A DNA stretch of 64,000 bases from Bdellovibrio sp. BCCA (GCF_037996825.1 NZ_JBBNAC010000001.1:1922001-1986000), one strand, 5' to 3'; shown: positions 8,716-17,677, counted from the first letter of the stretch. Notes: generated by a model not told the origin, from the letters alone. Numbers and translations: made by a program.

Positions 8716-8781
8716 GGTGGCTCCTTCGTCTTTGAGTCTACATAAACTCTTTAGAAAAAGAACAACCAGTTCAATAAAATT

Positions 8782-9417
8782 TTATAGACCAGTTCCTAGA
8801 TGCATTTCTTGAGGCTGGAAAATGGAAGAGGTCGTTTTATACAGTTGACCGATTTGCCTAGAAAACTTCTCAAAAAACTTCTCGCGCTGACAGACCGTGA
8901 TCACAGATGTTCTTTCAGGAAGCACGACAACTTCGCGTTTTTCAAAGCAATTGTCTTTGGCATAACGTAGAACTTTAACATTACGAACGTCGGGTTCGCC
9001 GATCAGATTTTGCGTGCGCGGATCTTCAAAAACCATTTTTGTGAAAGCCGCAATCGAAGCCGACGTGTGAGTGCGCCCCAGATAATCTGTTTCGCCAATT
9101 AAGAAATGCAAACCCTGATCGTAAGGCTCGGTTTTGATGTACTGACTTAAAACATCCTCTTTAAGCCAATATTTCTCCCAGTAACTCACGGGCTTTCCAT
9201 CGATCATACCAATGTAAAGTTCCTGATGAGCATCTTCGAGTTCAGAAAGAAGCTTCTTTGCTAAATCCTCGCGAGATTTATTAAGCCCCCACCACTGCGC
9301 AATATATGGCTGATTCATCCATTTAGAATAAATCGCAAAGTCTTTTTCAAAAGACAAAGGTCGGAAGGAATAATAGGTATCGTTTTTGTCGTTATAGACT
9401 TCAAACTCACTGCGCAT
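8782..9417 (-). CDS. GNAT N-acetyltransferase, siderophore-biosynthesis (IucB/acetyltransf_8) type
   Basis: 211 residues matching the acetyl-CoA-dependent transferases that acylate hydroxylysine or similar amines in hydroxamate siderophores. Recognisable parts are QWWGLNKS, GKPVSYWEKYW, LIGETDYLGRTHT and the C-terminal ADVRN-like EPDVRNVKVLRYAKDNCF, which corresponds to the acetyl-CoA site. No other siderophore gene is nearby, so a different acyl acceptor is possible. The only Shine-Dalgarno-like sequence, AAGGG, sits inside a hairpin that touches the ATG (9418-9440), which suggests translational control. Confidence 0.68.
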   Translation of the reverse strand: MRSEFEVYNDKNDTYYSFRPLSFEKDFAIYSKWMNQPYIAQWWGLNKSREDLAKKLLSELEDAHQELYIGMIDGKPVSYWEKYWLKEDVLSQYIKTEPYDQGLHFLIGETDYLGRTHTSASIAAFTKMVFEDPRTQNLIGEPDVRNVKVLRYAKDNCFEKREVVVLPERTSVITVCQREKFFEKFSRQIGQLYKTTSSIFQPQEMHLGTGL

Positions 9418-9440
9418 AGCCCTTATTTTTTAAAAGGGCT
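9418..9440 (-). promoter_or_regulatory. Hairpin occluding the ribosome site of the GNAT gene
   Basis: In the minus-strand transcript AGCCCTT and AAGGGCT pair perfectly (7 bp) around an A/U-rich loop, and the 3' arm runs straight into the ATG. It contains the only Shine-Dalgarno-like AAGGG. A second, similar hairpin (GCCCT/AGGGC, 9459-9474) lies 18 bases upstream in the transcript, so arms of the two could swap partners. Confidence 0.5.
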
Positions 9441-9510
9441 TTGCGAGCAAGACAAGGCGCCCTCAAAAAAGGGCTTTAAGTGAAAAGGAATTGAGGTGTA
9501 ATTGAAAACG

Positions 9511-9529
9511 AAATGGGAAAAGCCCATTT
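9511..9529 (-). terminator. Probable terminator after the 305-residue lipoprotein gene
   Basis: On the minus strand AAATGGG and CCCATTT pair around CTTTT and are followed by CGTTTTC. It begins at the stop codon of the gene ending at 9529. The stem is short and A/T-rich at its base, so strength is moderate. Confidence 0.5.
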
Positions 9530-10446
9530 TAAAACGGAATTACACCGAAAGCACCTGCGTCGAGTTTCTCTCCGTTCAGATAAATCTCCGGCGCTTGATT
9601 GGCTTTTGTAATTACAACCACACGAATCGCCCCTTGATTGGACTGACCTTCAAACAGGAATCTCGACTCCATGCCTTGCTCAGTACCTACCGCCTCCATG
9701 GAAAGAGGACCACGAACAGTGTCGCCGTTGGATAAAGTCAACATCAAAGAGCCGCTGCCTTCAATGCGCATTTTCATTGTTTGTGTCGTCTCCGTTTGTA
9801 TCACATCGGCATTGCCACTGAAGCGCAGGTCGATTGCAAAAGAGCGGAGTCCTGATAAATCAGAAACACGCTGACTGCGAACTTCGCGAGATTCGGAATT
9901 TGTACCTTCCATTCTCATCACAACCTGAACAGATTGCGCGGTTTGATCTAGTTTAATCAAATCATAAGTCGTAGCATTGGAGTCCGTTTTACTAACAAGA
10001 AATGGGCACGTGTTTCCACTTGTCGACATTGTGATGCTTTGAGTTTTAGTAGAACCCTGACGGACGTCGCCGCTTTCTGTTTTACGGGCGTCGTTGATGG
10101 TGCACGTTGTTCTGATTTCATTTACAAAGCGCAGCCCTTCGCTATTTAGTTTTTTAAACGCCTCTTGGCGCTCTGGACTTCCATCCCAAATTTGTTTTAA
10201 GTCAGAGCCCTCCGCAATCACGTTAAAGAAAGCGGCATCTCCTGGAATATATAAATTTGAATCTTTGATGGAGACCATCACATCTTTCAAGTAACTCATC
10301 GGAGCCGCGTTGGTCGGTTTATGTGAGGGTTGGAAATCTTTTGAGAAAGTATAAAGACCTGGATTGTTTTTGCTCTTGCTGCCACTGTCTGAGCACGCCG
10401 TTAAGAAAGCACACGTTACAAGTAATGAAAATAAAATCAGTTTCAT
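9529..10446 (-). CDS. Lipoprotein of unknown function
   Basis: 305 residues with lipobox FLTAC (Cys18) and a serine/lysine-rich linker after it. The mature part is mainly short beta-type stretches (VQVVMRMEG, MKMRIEGSGSLMLTLSNGD, IRVVVITKANQAPEIYLNG) with two cysteines (residues near TCTIND and NTCPF) that could form a disulfide. The family is not recognised. The C-terminal half resembles a beta-sandwich or barrel in its alternation pattern, which is an inference only. Outer-membrane placement is inferred from the lipobox with Ser after Cys. Confidence 0.7.
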   Translation of the reverse strand: MKLILFSLLVTCAFLTACSDSGSKSKNNPGLYTFSKDFQPSHKPTNAAPMSYLKDVMVSIKDSNLYIPGDAAFFNVIAEGSDLKQIWDGSPERQEAFKKLNSEGLRFVNEIRTTCTINDARKTESGDVRQGSTKTQSITMSTSGNTCPFLVSKTDSNATTYDLIKLDQTAQSVQVVMRMEGTNSESREVRSQRVSDLSGLRSFAIDLRFSGNADVIQTETTQTMKMRIEGSGSLMLTLSNGDTVRGPLSMEAVGTEQGMESRFLFEGQSNQGAIRVVVITKANQAPEIYLNGEKLDAGAFGVIPF

Positions 10447-10508
10447 AAGCTCTCCCTTTTAAGAGAGCTTACGCTAGCACTGTTATTTGAAATAAGACAA
10501 ATTACTGA

Positions 10509-10820
10509 TTAAACAGGAATCTCCACAATCGATCTTATCCCAGTGCGGGCTGTCATCGCATGCACAACGGCCCGCAATCCCATGATTGTTTTTCCTTGGG
10601 TTCCAATGACTTGCCCAAGGTTTTCTTTAGCGCAATTCACACGATAAACCGTGGTTTTTGGACCCACATAGGTTGTCACAGTCACAGTTTCCGGTTGATC
10701 GACAAGCAAGCGAACGATGTGCTCCACCAATAGACGAATCTCTTCACGGTAAGCCTCTTGATCTATGTCAGAGCCTTTCTCTTTACGTTCTTCATATTTG
10801 TAGGCTTCCATATCATTCAT
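10509..10820 (-). CDS. khpA: KH-domain RNA-binding protein KhpA
   Basis: 103 residues. The C-terminal ~75 residues are a single KH domain with the RNA-contacting G-x-x-G loop (IGTQGKTI) and the preceding 'YRVNCAKENLGQV', as in the KhpA/UPF0109 family. That family partners KhpB in many bacteria to bind small and messenger RNAs. The ~25 extra charged residues at the N-terminus are longer than usual (the family is about 75-80). It lies three bases downstream of an esterase gene on the same strand, so the two are probably co-transcribed, an uncommon neighbour for khpA, which usually sits beside rpsP. Confidence 0.85.
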   Translation of the reverse strand: MNDMEAYKYEERKEKGSDIDQEAYREEIRLLVEHIVRLLVDQPETVTVTTYVGPKTTVYRVNCAKENLGQVIGTQGKTIMGLRAVVHAMTARTGIRSIVEIPV

Positions 10821-10823
10821 ACT

Positions 10824-11708
10824 TTAATCTCCCATGATGAAATTAGCTGTGGCTCGGCGGTTGAAATTGCAATGCGGTCCTGGAACGGGAACCCAACTTG
10901 AAAAGAAATCCATGGCACTGGCCAAGGCTGAGAACTCTTCAGCGCCTTCTTGAAATCCATAGCTGTCCCAAAGCCCAATAGAGACATAAAATTTAGGCTT
11001 CTTTTTTCCTTTAAAGTTTTTCAGAAGTCGGATGGGGTCGTGATTCTCCCAATCTTTTTGATTAAGAAAAATGGATCGAGAAATCGAAAGCATTTTGCGC
11101 ACAAGTTTCGGAATCGCATGCGTGCGATAGATATAATTATCTATCTCTTGGTTTGAAGAGTATGGCCCCACGGCCGTGATCGCAGGACAAAGCAAAGCCA
11201 CGCGAGAAAACATCTCTGGATATTGCAGAGCGATTTCAGCTCCATTAAATCCACCCATGGATTGACCGATGATGTGCCGGCGCCCGCCATTCAGTCCGCC
11301 CATTTTCTTTTCCATTAATGGGATAATGCCTTTTGCGAAAAGTGGCAGAATCGGAAAACGTTTGTTGTTCACCAAAAGCCAAGACGGTCCAAAAGAAATT
11401 CCCACGATCCGCGGCTTATAGCCTTTAAACTGCCACCACCGTTGAATCATCAAAGTCCCCAGACATTGTGTAAACCAGGTGTCTTCCGAACCATTCAGCC
11501 CATGGAAGAAATAGACAATGTCGTTGTTATTGGTGGCTTCTTGATTGCGATAGCAAAAATTAAATTTCACACCTTGCAGTTTTTCGGTCCCGCAAGTGTA
11601 TTTTTGCCGCTCTATTGAAACTTCATCTTGAGATACTTCGTCAGGTTCATTTGCTCCGGAAGACACTGAAACGCACAGAAGGAGCAGAATACATGAAAAG
11701 ATCTTCAT
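10824..11708 (-). CDS. Secreted esterase-like alpha/beta hydrolase
   Basis: 294 residues. The ATG at 11708 follows GAGGAGG and starts a signal peptide (MKIFSCILLLLCVSVSSGA), so the longer upstream frame is ignored. The fold shows HG-L oxyanion residues in YFFHGLNG, the nucleophile elbow G-Q-S-M-G-G followed by FNGAEIALQYPEMF, and a late histidine in PGPHCNFN. This pattern fits the putative esterase / esterase D family. The substrate cannot be read from sequence. Export suggests action on prey or periplasmic esters. It is followed three bases later by khpA. Confidence 0.75.
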   Translation of the reverse strand: MKIFSCILLLLCVSVSSGANEPDEVSQDEVSIERQKYTCGTEKLQGVKFNFCYRNQEATNNNDIVYFFHGLNGSEDTWFTQCLGTLMIQRWWQFKGYKPRIVGISFGPSWLLVNNKRFPILPLFAKGIIPLMEKKMGGLNGGRRHIIGQSMGGFNGAEIALQYPEMFSRVALLCPAITAVGPYSSNQEIDNYIYRTHAIPKLVRKMLSISRSIFLNQKDWENHDPIRLLKNFKGKKKPKFYVSIGLWDSYGFQEGAEEFSALASAMDFFSSWVPVPGPHCNFNRRATANFIMGD

Positions 11709-11752
11709 AGCCTCCTCCTCTGCTAGCAGAGTCCCTTGAGGCTTTTGAAAAA

Positions 11753-12151
11753 TCAATTTGCAATATCGAAATCTTCTTGGACTCTGTCTTTAGACACCAG
11801 CACTTGTTCGCCGGTGTTAAGACATTTTAGATAGAAGTGATTGTAACCTCTGTTAGTGATCACAAAACGGCGCGGATTTTTTGGCGTCAGTTTTTTCGCC
11901 AACACAGATCCGACATCCAAAGTTTCATATTTACGCAAAAGTTTTTCAGAAACATTATTGCGTACGAAATGAAGCCACAAAGCCGCAGATAAAATTGCAA
12001 CGGCAACCACGTAGGGTAAAACCCAATGAATCTTGTTATTCATCAAAGCCGTGAAAGACACCGGCGCCAGCACAGAAACTAAAACGATCGCTGCCGTCAG
12101 GATTCGCTCTTGTTTTTGGTATTTTTTAAATTCTTCGACGAAAGAAGACAT
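11753..12151 (-). CDS. Two-helix membrane protein, unknown
   Basis: 132 residues: a charged N-terminus, two hydrophobic helices (about 18-36 and 44-62), then a soluble basic C-terminal half ending in 'GEQVLVSKDRVQEDFDIAN'. The tail has a short beta-rich look (RFVITNRGYNHFYLKCLNTGE). I do not recognise it. It precedes the esterase gene with a 44-base gap on the same strand and could be its operon leader. Confidence 0.65.
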   Translation of the reverse strand: MSSFVEEFKKYQKQERILTAAIVLVSVLAPVSFTALMNNKIHWVLPYVVAVAILSAALWLHFVRNNVSEKLLRKYETLDVGSVLAKKLTPKNPRRFVITNRGYNHFYLKCLNTGEQVLVSKDRVQEDFDIAN

Positions 12152-12302
12152 GAAGAGGCCTCGCTACATTCACTGAGTAGACAACTATAGAATCACGAAT
12201 GGTTAAAAAAGTGCGAGTCCAGATTTGGTTATTTTGATGATGTCGTGCAATACAGGCTGACAGCCGATTTCACGTAAGGTGAGCTTAAAGAACGAGGTGA
12301 AA

Positions 12303-13001
12303 ATGAAACTACTGAAAACCGCTTTTATCCTATCATTTGTTGGGATTACGTCAGCATTCGCTCAAGATCCTGTTTGCCAGAATAAAGTTGAAAGAGGCGG
12401 CAGCATTCAAGTACAAATGCGCCCTACGGGAAATGGAGAATGTTTCGTATCTGTTCACAGTTTTAAAACGTCAGGTCTAGTTTATCGCGATTATCTTTTT
12501 TCAAAAGATGGCAACTTCATGGTGTTTAACTCATACGGTGACGGCTCCATCTCTGAGACAACCGGAGCTCGTGAGTTCTTTCTTTTCCCACACCGTAACG
12601 TAATCCCACAGTTCAAATGGAATAGTGAAACTCGTCGCCTGGAAGTTACGGCGGTCGACGGACACGTTTATCATTTCGATTATGAAACAGCAGAGATCGC
12701 AGAAATCTCGGATGCGAAAGTCACAGTGGCTTCGAGTGTGAACCCCAATAATCGCGGGGGCGTTGAAATTAAAAACTACAAGGGTTTAATTTTGGATGCG
12801 GGATTCACGATGGGTCGAGCTCCAACAGAGAACATGAAGGCGACCTCCGTCTTTACAGATGAAAATGGCAAGACATGCAAAGTGTATAACGGTAACATCT
12901 TCGAACTTACTTCAACAGGAGATGTGCGTCTGACTGTCACGGATCAGGAGTTAGCGACTTTTCTAAAAAAGCGCTGTCCACAGATCAAATTTGTTCCCTA
13001 A
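12303..13001 (+). CDS. Secreted protein, unknown
   Basis: 232 residues. The ATG at 12303 is preceded by GAGGTG and starts a standard signal peptide ending at AFA (residue 19 or so), so the GTG 24 bases upstream is less likely. The mature part is beta-rich with four cysteines (VCQNK, GECFV, KTCKV, KRCPQ), likely two disulfides. Patterns such as 'NGECFVSVHSFKTSGLVYRDYLF' do not point to a named family. It is divergent from the membrane-protein gene at 11753 and followed by a hairpin terminator. Confidence 0.65.
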   Translation: MKLLKTAFILSFVGITSAFAQDPVCQNKVERGGSIQVQMRPTGNGECFVSVHSFKTSGLVYRDYLFSKDGNFMVFNSYGDGSISETTGAREFFLFPHRNVIPQFKWNSETRRLEVTAVDGHVYHFDYETAEIAEISDAKVTVASSVNPNNRGGVEIKNYKGLILDAGFTMGRAPTENMKATSVFTDENGKTCKVYNGNIFELTSTGDVRLTVTDQELATFLKKRCPQIKFVP

Positions 13002-13026
13002 ACAGGTGAGATCATTAAATTTTACG

Positions 13027-13058
13027 AGCAACACCCCTGTGACAAAAGGGGCGTTGCT
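13027..13058 (+). terminator. Hairpin terminator candidate
   Basis: AGCAACACCCCT pairs with AGGGGCGTTGCT (one mismatch) after an eight-base loop, 26 bases beyond the stop of the gene ending at 13001. The tail is only weakly U-rich (GTCTAGTCTCT). Confidence 0.55.
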
Positions 13059-13161
13059 GTCTAGTCTCTAACAGCTCATTTCGCATATAAAGCCTCTGGG
13101 AGGGGTATAGAACCTGCACCTCCCCGCCTTGTTAATATTTTAATATTTTTGGAGGTTTTTT

Positions 13162-13602
13162 ATGCGTAAATCTTTGATCGTTTTGGCTCTTCCTTTTTTA
13201 TTTGCCGCTCAAGCTCAGGCTTCAGCCTTTGACTCTTTGAATGATCAAAAACTTCAAGAGCAGGCTTACACTCTTTTAGAGAACAATGCCGACTCTATTA
13301 GAATGTCAGGTGACGTTCACGACAGCGAAAGACTTTCAGACATCTTAGGAAAAATAAAAGCGTACAATGATGAAATTTTAAAACGCCTTGAAGAAGGTCG
13401 TGATATCGAAAATCTAGAAAGCCCGATTTCAAATGTTGATACAAAATGCCAAGTTCAACAGGACGAAAAATCAGCGGACTGCACACTGTTTATTTCTTAC
13501 CGCCCTATGGGAGAAACAGGCATTCAGTTCACAGTGCTTTTAGATGCGCAAAAGAACGCCGTAGATATTATCCGCAGCGTCCTTGTTTCACGTGGTGACT
13601 AG
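13162..13602 (+). CDS. Small secreted protein, unknown
   Basis: 146 residues behind a strong TGGAGG site. A signal peptide ends near AQA-SAF (about residue 20). The mature part is helical and acidic at first (EQAYTLLENNADS, DILGKIKAYNDEILKRLEEG), then a short beta part with two cysteines (TKCQV, ADCTL) that may be bridged. No family recognised. Its stop codon directly abuts the stop of the convergent peptidase gene, without a terminator between them. Confidence 0.65.
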   Translation: MRKSLIVLALPFLFAAQAQASAFDSLNDQKLQEQAYTLLENNADSIRMSGDVHDSERLSDILGKIKAYNDEILKRLEEGRDIENLESPISNVDTKCQVQQDEKSADCTLFISYRPMGETGIQFTVLLDAQKNAVDIIRSVLVSRGD

Positions 13603-16530
13603 TTATTCTTTAAGCTTAGGCGTGATCTTAAGATCGATCACTTTGCCGTCACGAAGCACCTTCATCACGGTTTCCTTGTTAGGTTTCACCGATTGAAGAG
13701 TGTAAACGTAATCGTAAAGGTTTTCGATCTTAGTTCCGTCAAACTCAACGATAATATCTTTTTCTTTAATGCCGGCTTTTTCAGCCGGACTTTCTTTTGA
13801 TGCTCCCGTTACGCGAACACCTTTCACACCTTCTTGCGAATAATCAGGAATAGTTCCCAAGTACACACGGAATGTGCGGCCTTCGAGTTTGTTTTGTGAG
13901 CTAGCGACTTTCACGTACTTCACCATAGGCACTTTAGAATCGCTTAAAAGATCCGTGAAGCCCCGAACTGCCTTAAGAACTTTAACAACCCCTTCATAGT
14001 TGACAAGATCGGCTGTATCGCGAGGCGTGTGATATTCACCATGAGAGCCCGTAAAGAAATTCGCCGTAGGAACGCCCGCCATATAGAACGACATAGAGTC
14101 TGTTGGCAAATAAGGATCTTCTTGCACGATCATCGGAACTGCTGTGCGAATTCCCACTTCTTCGGCTAACTGCGACCATGTGTCTCCAGAACCCAATCCT
14201 TGAACGAAGACTCGGCCGTTGAGGCGACCGATCATGTCCATGTTGATGTAAGACGAGATATTATGTTTCACCATATTTTTAGTGAAATGAGATGAACCCA
14301 GGTTGCCAAGCTCTTCACCAGACCACACAGCGAAGTACAGATCCTTTTGCAATTTGTGGGGAGAATTCTTTTGTAGATCTGCATAATAGTGAGCAAGCTC
14401 CATCACGCCAGAGACACCTGAAGCATTGTCGTCAGCACCAAAGTGCGAGCGACCCATTTCAGCGCCGCGAGCAAGGCTGCTTCCAAATTGTCCGTGACCT
14501 AAGTGGTCGCCATGGGCGCCAATCATCACAGATGAAGTCGCGCCTTTCACAGCAAGCTTCGCCAAGACATTCGTGCCTTGAGATTTTTTAAAATGCAAAT
14601 CGACTTTGGCCTTCAGATACGCTGAAGGAATTGTGATGCCTTCAAGAATTTCTCCGCGGTCGAGTTTCTTTTGTAGAGCCCCTAGATTGTGACCCGCGTA
14701 TTTCACAAGGTCTGTGGCTGCATTTGTCGAAAGGCGGATTACTGCCAATGTGCTTTCTGAAAGTGAACCTTCAAACTTAATCTGTCCAAATTTCTCTGGC
14801 AGACCGCTTTCAACTCCATTTGCGACAAGAATCCCAATCGCGCCTTCATTTCTTGCGACAGTCACCTTATGTTGCAGACGAGAATACAAATTTAAATAAT
14901 GACGGCGTTGAGATGAAACGTCTGCAGGAAGGTCATTGAGAACCAAAACCCATTTGCCTTTAACATCAAGACCTTTGTAGGAATTGTATTCAGTCTCTTT
15001 GTCGCTTGCCGGAGCTTTGATTCCATAACCTGCAAACACGATTGGAGCCTCTCTAAACTCACCCGTTTTTGAGAATGAAATCGGCTCGAAGTCTTTAGAA
15101 ACTTCGTATTTCTTTTGATAAGAACCAACGACTTCAAGTGAATTCTGAGGTCCTAGCTCCACACCTGAAGTGAATTCGAAGGTCTGAAAGAAAGAGCCAT
15201 TAGGACCCGCCCCTTCAAGCCCCCAAGATTTAAGGAGTTGTGCGAGCTTTTCTGTATAAATCTTTTCTTCACCTGAACCCGTGCCACGTCCTTGGAATTC
15301 AGAAGAGGCCAAATAGTAAACCCATTTCTTTACGTCATCCACTTTAATTTCTGGAGATAAAGAACCCGCAGCCGGATCTTGTGCAGGAAGATCTAGAAGT
15401 TTTCTGGCTAAGACATCGTCCCACTTTGCGATCATGATTTGTGATTCGCCTTTTTCATTTCGGTGAGTCCACGAAAGGCTGTTGCCATCGGGCGTGAATA
15501 CCGGAAGACCATCAAAGCCATCATCAAATGTCACACGTACTGGCGCCTTTGTGCCTTTGGCGTCCACAATGAAAAGTTCAAAGTTGGAGTAACCAAGAAC
15601 ACTGGACCCAAAGATGATATAATCACCTGACGGATGAAAGAACGGCGCCCAAGACATGGATTTTAATTGCGTGATTTGTTTTTGGTCTGAGCCATCCACG
15701 TTCATCGTGTAGATTTCTGCCGTCGCGCCATTTGGTGAGAAACGACGCCATGTGATTTTCTTGCCGTCAGCGCTAAAGAACGGACCGCCATCATAACCTT
15801 TTGAAGTCGTCAGGCGTTTTACTTGAGTGCCGTCAGCCTTCATGATGTAGATATCCATCATGTACGAAGGATCTTGTTCAAAGAATTTCTTATCTTCGCC
15901 TTCTAATTTTTCTGTGTAGCCCGCACGATTTGAAGCAAAGGCAATCCATTGACCATCGGGAGAGTAGGAACCTTCGGCATCGTAACCTTTTTCTTTGGTT
16001 AGGCGCTGAATATTTTTACCATGCAGGTCGGAAGAGAAAATATCGTAGTTCTCATCAAAGCTCCAAGAGTAGCGAGCCTTCACAGCCTTCTTGCGGTTTT
16101 CGTATTCTTCGGCTGTTTTCTTTTTTGTTTCTGGGTCTAAGTGTGTTGAAGAATAAAGAACCTTCTTCATCGATGGATGAATCCAGCCACACGTTGTTTT
16201 TCCTATGCCTGGAGAAACGCGCGTGCTTTCACCCGTCACTAGATCGATCACGAACATCTGATAGAAGGGATTTCCTGGTTCGCGTTCGCTTTGGAAAATC
16301 ATCTTCTTACCGTCTGGACTGAAATACCCCTCACCCGACTTTGGACCTATGAAAGTCAGTTGGCGGGCTTCTCCCACAAGAGCGTTCTTTTCGCTCGAGA
16401 AAGCACCAGAGGAAACCGGAGTCTCAGAGGGAGATTTTGTGGGCTTGGCTTCCTTAAATTGACAGGAAGTTAACGAAGAAATAAGAGGGAAAATGCAGCT
16501 AACTGTAAGAAGAACTTTCACTTTTTTCAT
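13603..16530 (-). CDS. Lipoprotein M28 metallopeptidase with TolB-like propeller, PA and PDZ domains
   Basis: 975 residues. A lipobox (LTSC, Cys23) is followed by a TolB-type beta-propeller of about 350 residues with repeated 'SPDGKKI-F.S' blades (YFSPDGKKMIF, YSPDGQWIAFASNR, FHPSGDYIIF, FTPDGNSLSW). A protease-associated insert follows (FAGYGIKAP...KGKWVLVLND), then an M28 zinc peptidase with the usual ligands in order: AHGDH, GADDNASG, WSGEELG, NMDMIGR and EYHTPRD. A PDZ domain ends the protein (VRVTGASKESPAEKAGIKEKD). M28 enzymes are amino- or carboxypeptidases. The combination suggests a surface or periplasmic enzyme that captures and trims prey peptides. The first domain and the PDZ probably guide substrate. 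Confidence 0.85.
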   Translation of the reverse strand: MKKVKVLLTVSCIFPLISSLTSCQFKEAKPTKSPSETPVSSGAFSSEKNALVGEARQLTFIGPKSGEGYFSPDGKKMIFQSEREPGNPFYQMFVIDLVTGESTRVSPGIGKTTCGWIHPSMKKVLYSSTHLDPETKKKTAEEYENRKKAVKARYSWSFDENYDIFSSDLHGKNIQRLTKEKGYDAEGSYSPDGQWIAFASNRAGYTEKLEGEDKKFFEQDPSYMMDIYIMKADGTQVKRLTTSKGYDGGPFFSADGKKITWRRFSPNGATAEIYTMNVDGSDQKQITQLKSMSWAPFFHPSGDYIIFGSSVLGYSNFELFIVDAKGTKAPVRVTFDDGFDGLPVFTPDGNSLSWTHRNEKGESQIMIAKWDDVLARKLLDLPAQDPAAGSLSPEIKVDDVKKWVYYLASSEFQGRGTGSGEEKIYTEKLAQLLKSWGLEGAGPNGSFFQTFEFTSGVELGPQNSLEVVGSYQKKYEVSKDFEPISFSKTGEFREAPIVFAGYGIKAPASDKETEYNSYKGLDVKGKWVLVLNDLPADVSSQRRHYLNLYSRLQHKVTVARNEGAIGILVANGVESGLPEKFGQIKFEGSLSESTLAVIRLSTNAATDLVKYAGHNLGALQKKLDRGEILEGITIPSAYLKAKVDLHFKKSQGTNVLAKLAVKGATSSVMIGAHGDHLGHGQFGSSLARGAEMGRSHFGADDNASGVSGVMELAHYYADLQKNSPHKLQKDLYFAVWSGEELGNLGSSHFTKNMVKHNISSYINMDMIGRLNGRVFVQGLGSGDTWSQLAEEVGIRTAVPMIVQEDPYLPTDSMSFYMAGVPTANFFTGSHGEYHTPRDTADLVNYEGVVKVLKAVRGFTDLLSDSKVPMVKYVKVASSQNKLEGRTFRVYLGTIPDYSQEGVKGVRVTGASKESPAEKAGIKEKDIIVEFDGTKIENLYDYVYTLQSVKPNKETVMKVLRDGKVIDLKITPKLKE

Positions 16531-16592
16531 AGTGCGTGTAGCCTAAAAGGAGGGCTTTCCTAAGTCAACTCAAGCAAAGGAAAAGAAACTAT

Positions 16593-17246
16593 ATGATGCG
16601 CACGTTTCATGGAATTATCATTTCCCTTTCACTGACAGCCTGTGCAAGCACTTCTCCCTACGCACTGTCTTCACTGAGCTACTCTGAAAAAGATTTAAAG
16701 ACGTCACCCAGTCGTGGTGTTGCTTCAGTGGACTCTAAAAAAGACAATAATAAATCATATCTTTCCTTAGAGCTTCCTTACCCTGCGTTTGAGAAACTTC
16801 GTGGGGAGGTTGAAAAAACTCAACACGTGTCTTTGCAACATCGCGGAGAAGCTCACATCACAGTCATCACACCGCCGGAATATAAGAAAATCCAAAAGAA
16901 AGTTTCGATGAAAGAGATCAATGCTCTAGCAAGCGAAATGGGTTTGCAGAAAGCGCCTTACAAACTTTTGTGCGTGGGAAAAGGTTCCATTAAAGATCAC
17001 GGTAAAGACGAATCAACATATTATGCCGTTGTTGAATCCGACCGTCTTTTCCAAATCCGCAAAGCCGTGCACTTGCTTTACACATCCAAAGGTGGAAAAA
17101 CCGAAGACTTCAATCCTGAAGCCTTTTATCCGCATGTGACATTAGGATTTACACAAAGAGATCTTCACTTGGAAGACGGCGTGATTAAGGACGCAAGTTC
17201 TTGTATCTACTCTTTGCGTCCCCACGATGAAACGAAAACTCAGTAA
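16593..17246 (+). CDS. Lipoprotein with 2H phosphoesterase-like domain
   Basis: 217 residues with lipobox LTAC (Cys17) and a ~45-residue polar linker. The rest carries two H-x-T motifs, H88-I-T90 in AHITVITP and H181-V-T183 in FYPHVTLGFT, placed 93 residues apart. This is the signature of the 2H phosphoesterase superfamily (LigT, cyclic phosphodiesterases, RNA-repair relatives), which act on 2',3'-cyclic phosphates or 2',5' linkages. Most known members are cytoplasmic. A lipid anchor would place this one outside the inner membrane, where it could act on prey RNA fragments; that role is inference. Two adjacent ATG codons (16593, 16596) are possible starts. Its end overlaps the convergent gene by seven bases. 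Confidence 0.72.
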   Translation: MMRTFHGIIISLSLTACASTSPYALSSLSYSEKDLKTSPSRGVASVDSKKDNNKSYLSLELPYPAFEKLRGEVEKTQHVSLQHRGEAHITVITPPEYKKIQKKVSMKEINALASEMGLQKAPYKLLCVGKGSIKDHGKDESTYYAVVESDRLFQIRKAVHLLYTSKGGKTEDFNPEAFYPHVTLGFTQRDLHLEDGVIKDASSCIYSLRPHDETKTQ

Positions 17247-17677
17247 GTCTTAGAAAGGGCGCGATCCAGATTTTCATTCGCGCCAGAGCCTGGTCCCAAC
17301 CACAATGTGGTTTCTTCAATCAAAGAACCATCTTCAAAACGGCAGATATTAAAAGTCTGCCCTTGAGTGTCTTTGCCCGTCACAAGCTCCGCATCAAAAG
17401 CACCACAAACTCCACCGCGAGGCGAAGAAGAGTTTCTATTTTTGTAAGCTTGAACGGCCTCTGTAGGACCCGCGTTTGTTTTAAAAAGGAAAAAAGTCTC
17501 AGCTCCGATACCAGCGTCCCCGAATAAACACATGGAAAGCTCGTCAGAACCACCTTTAAGAACCCAGAATTGGCCTTGATCGATACGGCAAGTTCTCATC
17601 CAAGGGTTGTTGTTAGCTGCCCAAGATGTCGCGCCCAAAGAAATCATCACGAATGAAAGAAATAAAACTCTCATCAT
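17240..17677 (-). CDS. Secreted DUF333-like protein
   Basis: 145 residues. The tandem ATG at 17677/17674 follows a GGGGG run and starts a signal peptide ending at SWA (about residue 20). The mature N-terminus NNNPWMRTCRIDQGQFW plus ELSMCLFGDAGIGAETFFLF resembles the DUF333 module, in which Asn-Pro-Ala, two cysteines and a following CxF...G pattern recur in putative haemolysins. The rest has two more cysteines (GGVCGAF, FNICRF). The function of DUF333 is not established. Longer upstream starts would overlap the divergent methyltransferase gene and are rejected. Confidence 0.55.
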   Translation of the reverse strand: MMRVLFLSFVMISLGATSWAANNNPWMRTCRIDQGQFWVLKGGSDELSMCLFGDAGIGAETFFLFKTNAGPTEAVQAYKNRNSSSPRGGVCGAFDAELVTGKDTQGQTFNICRFEDGSLIEETTLWLGPGSGANENLDRALSKTY

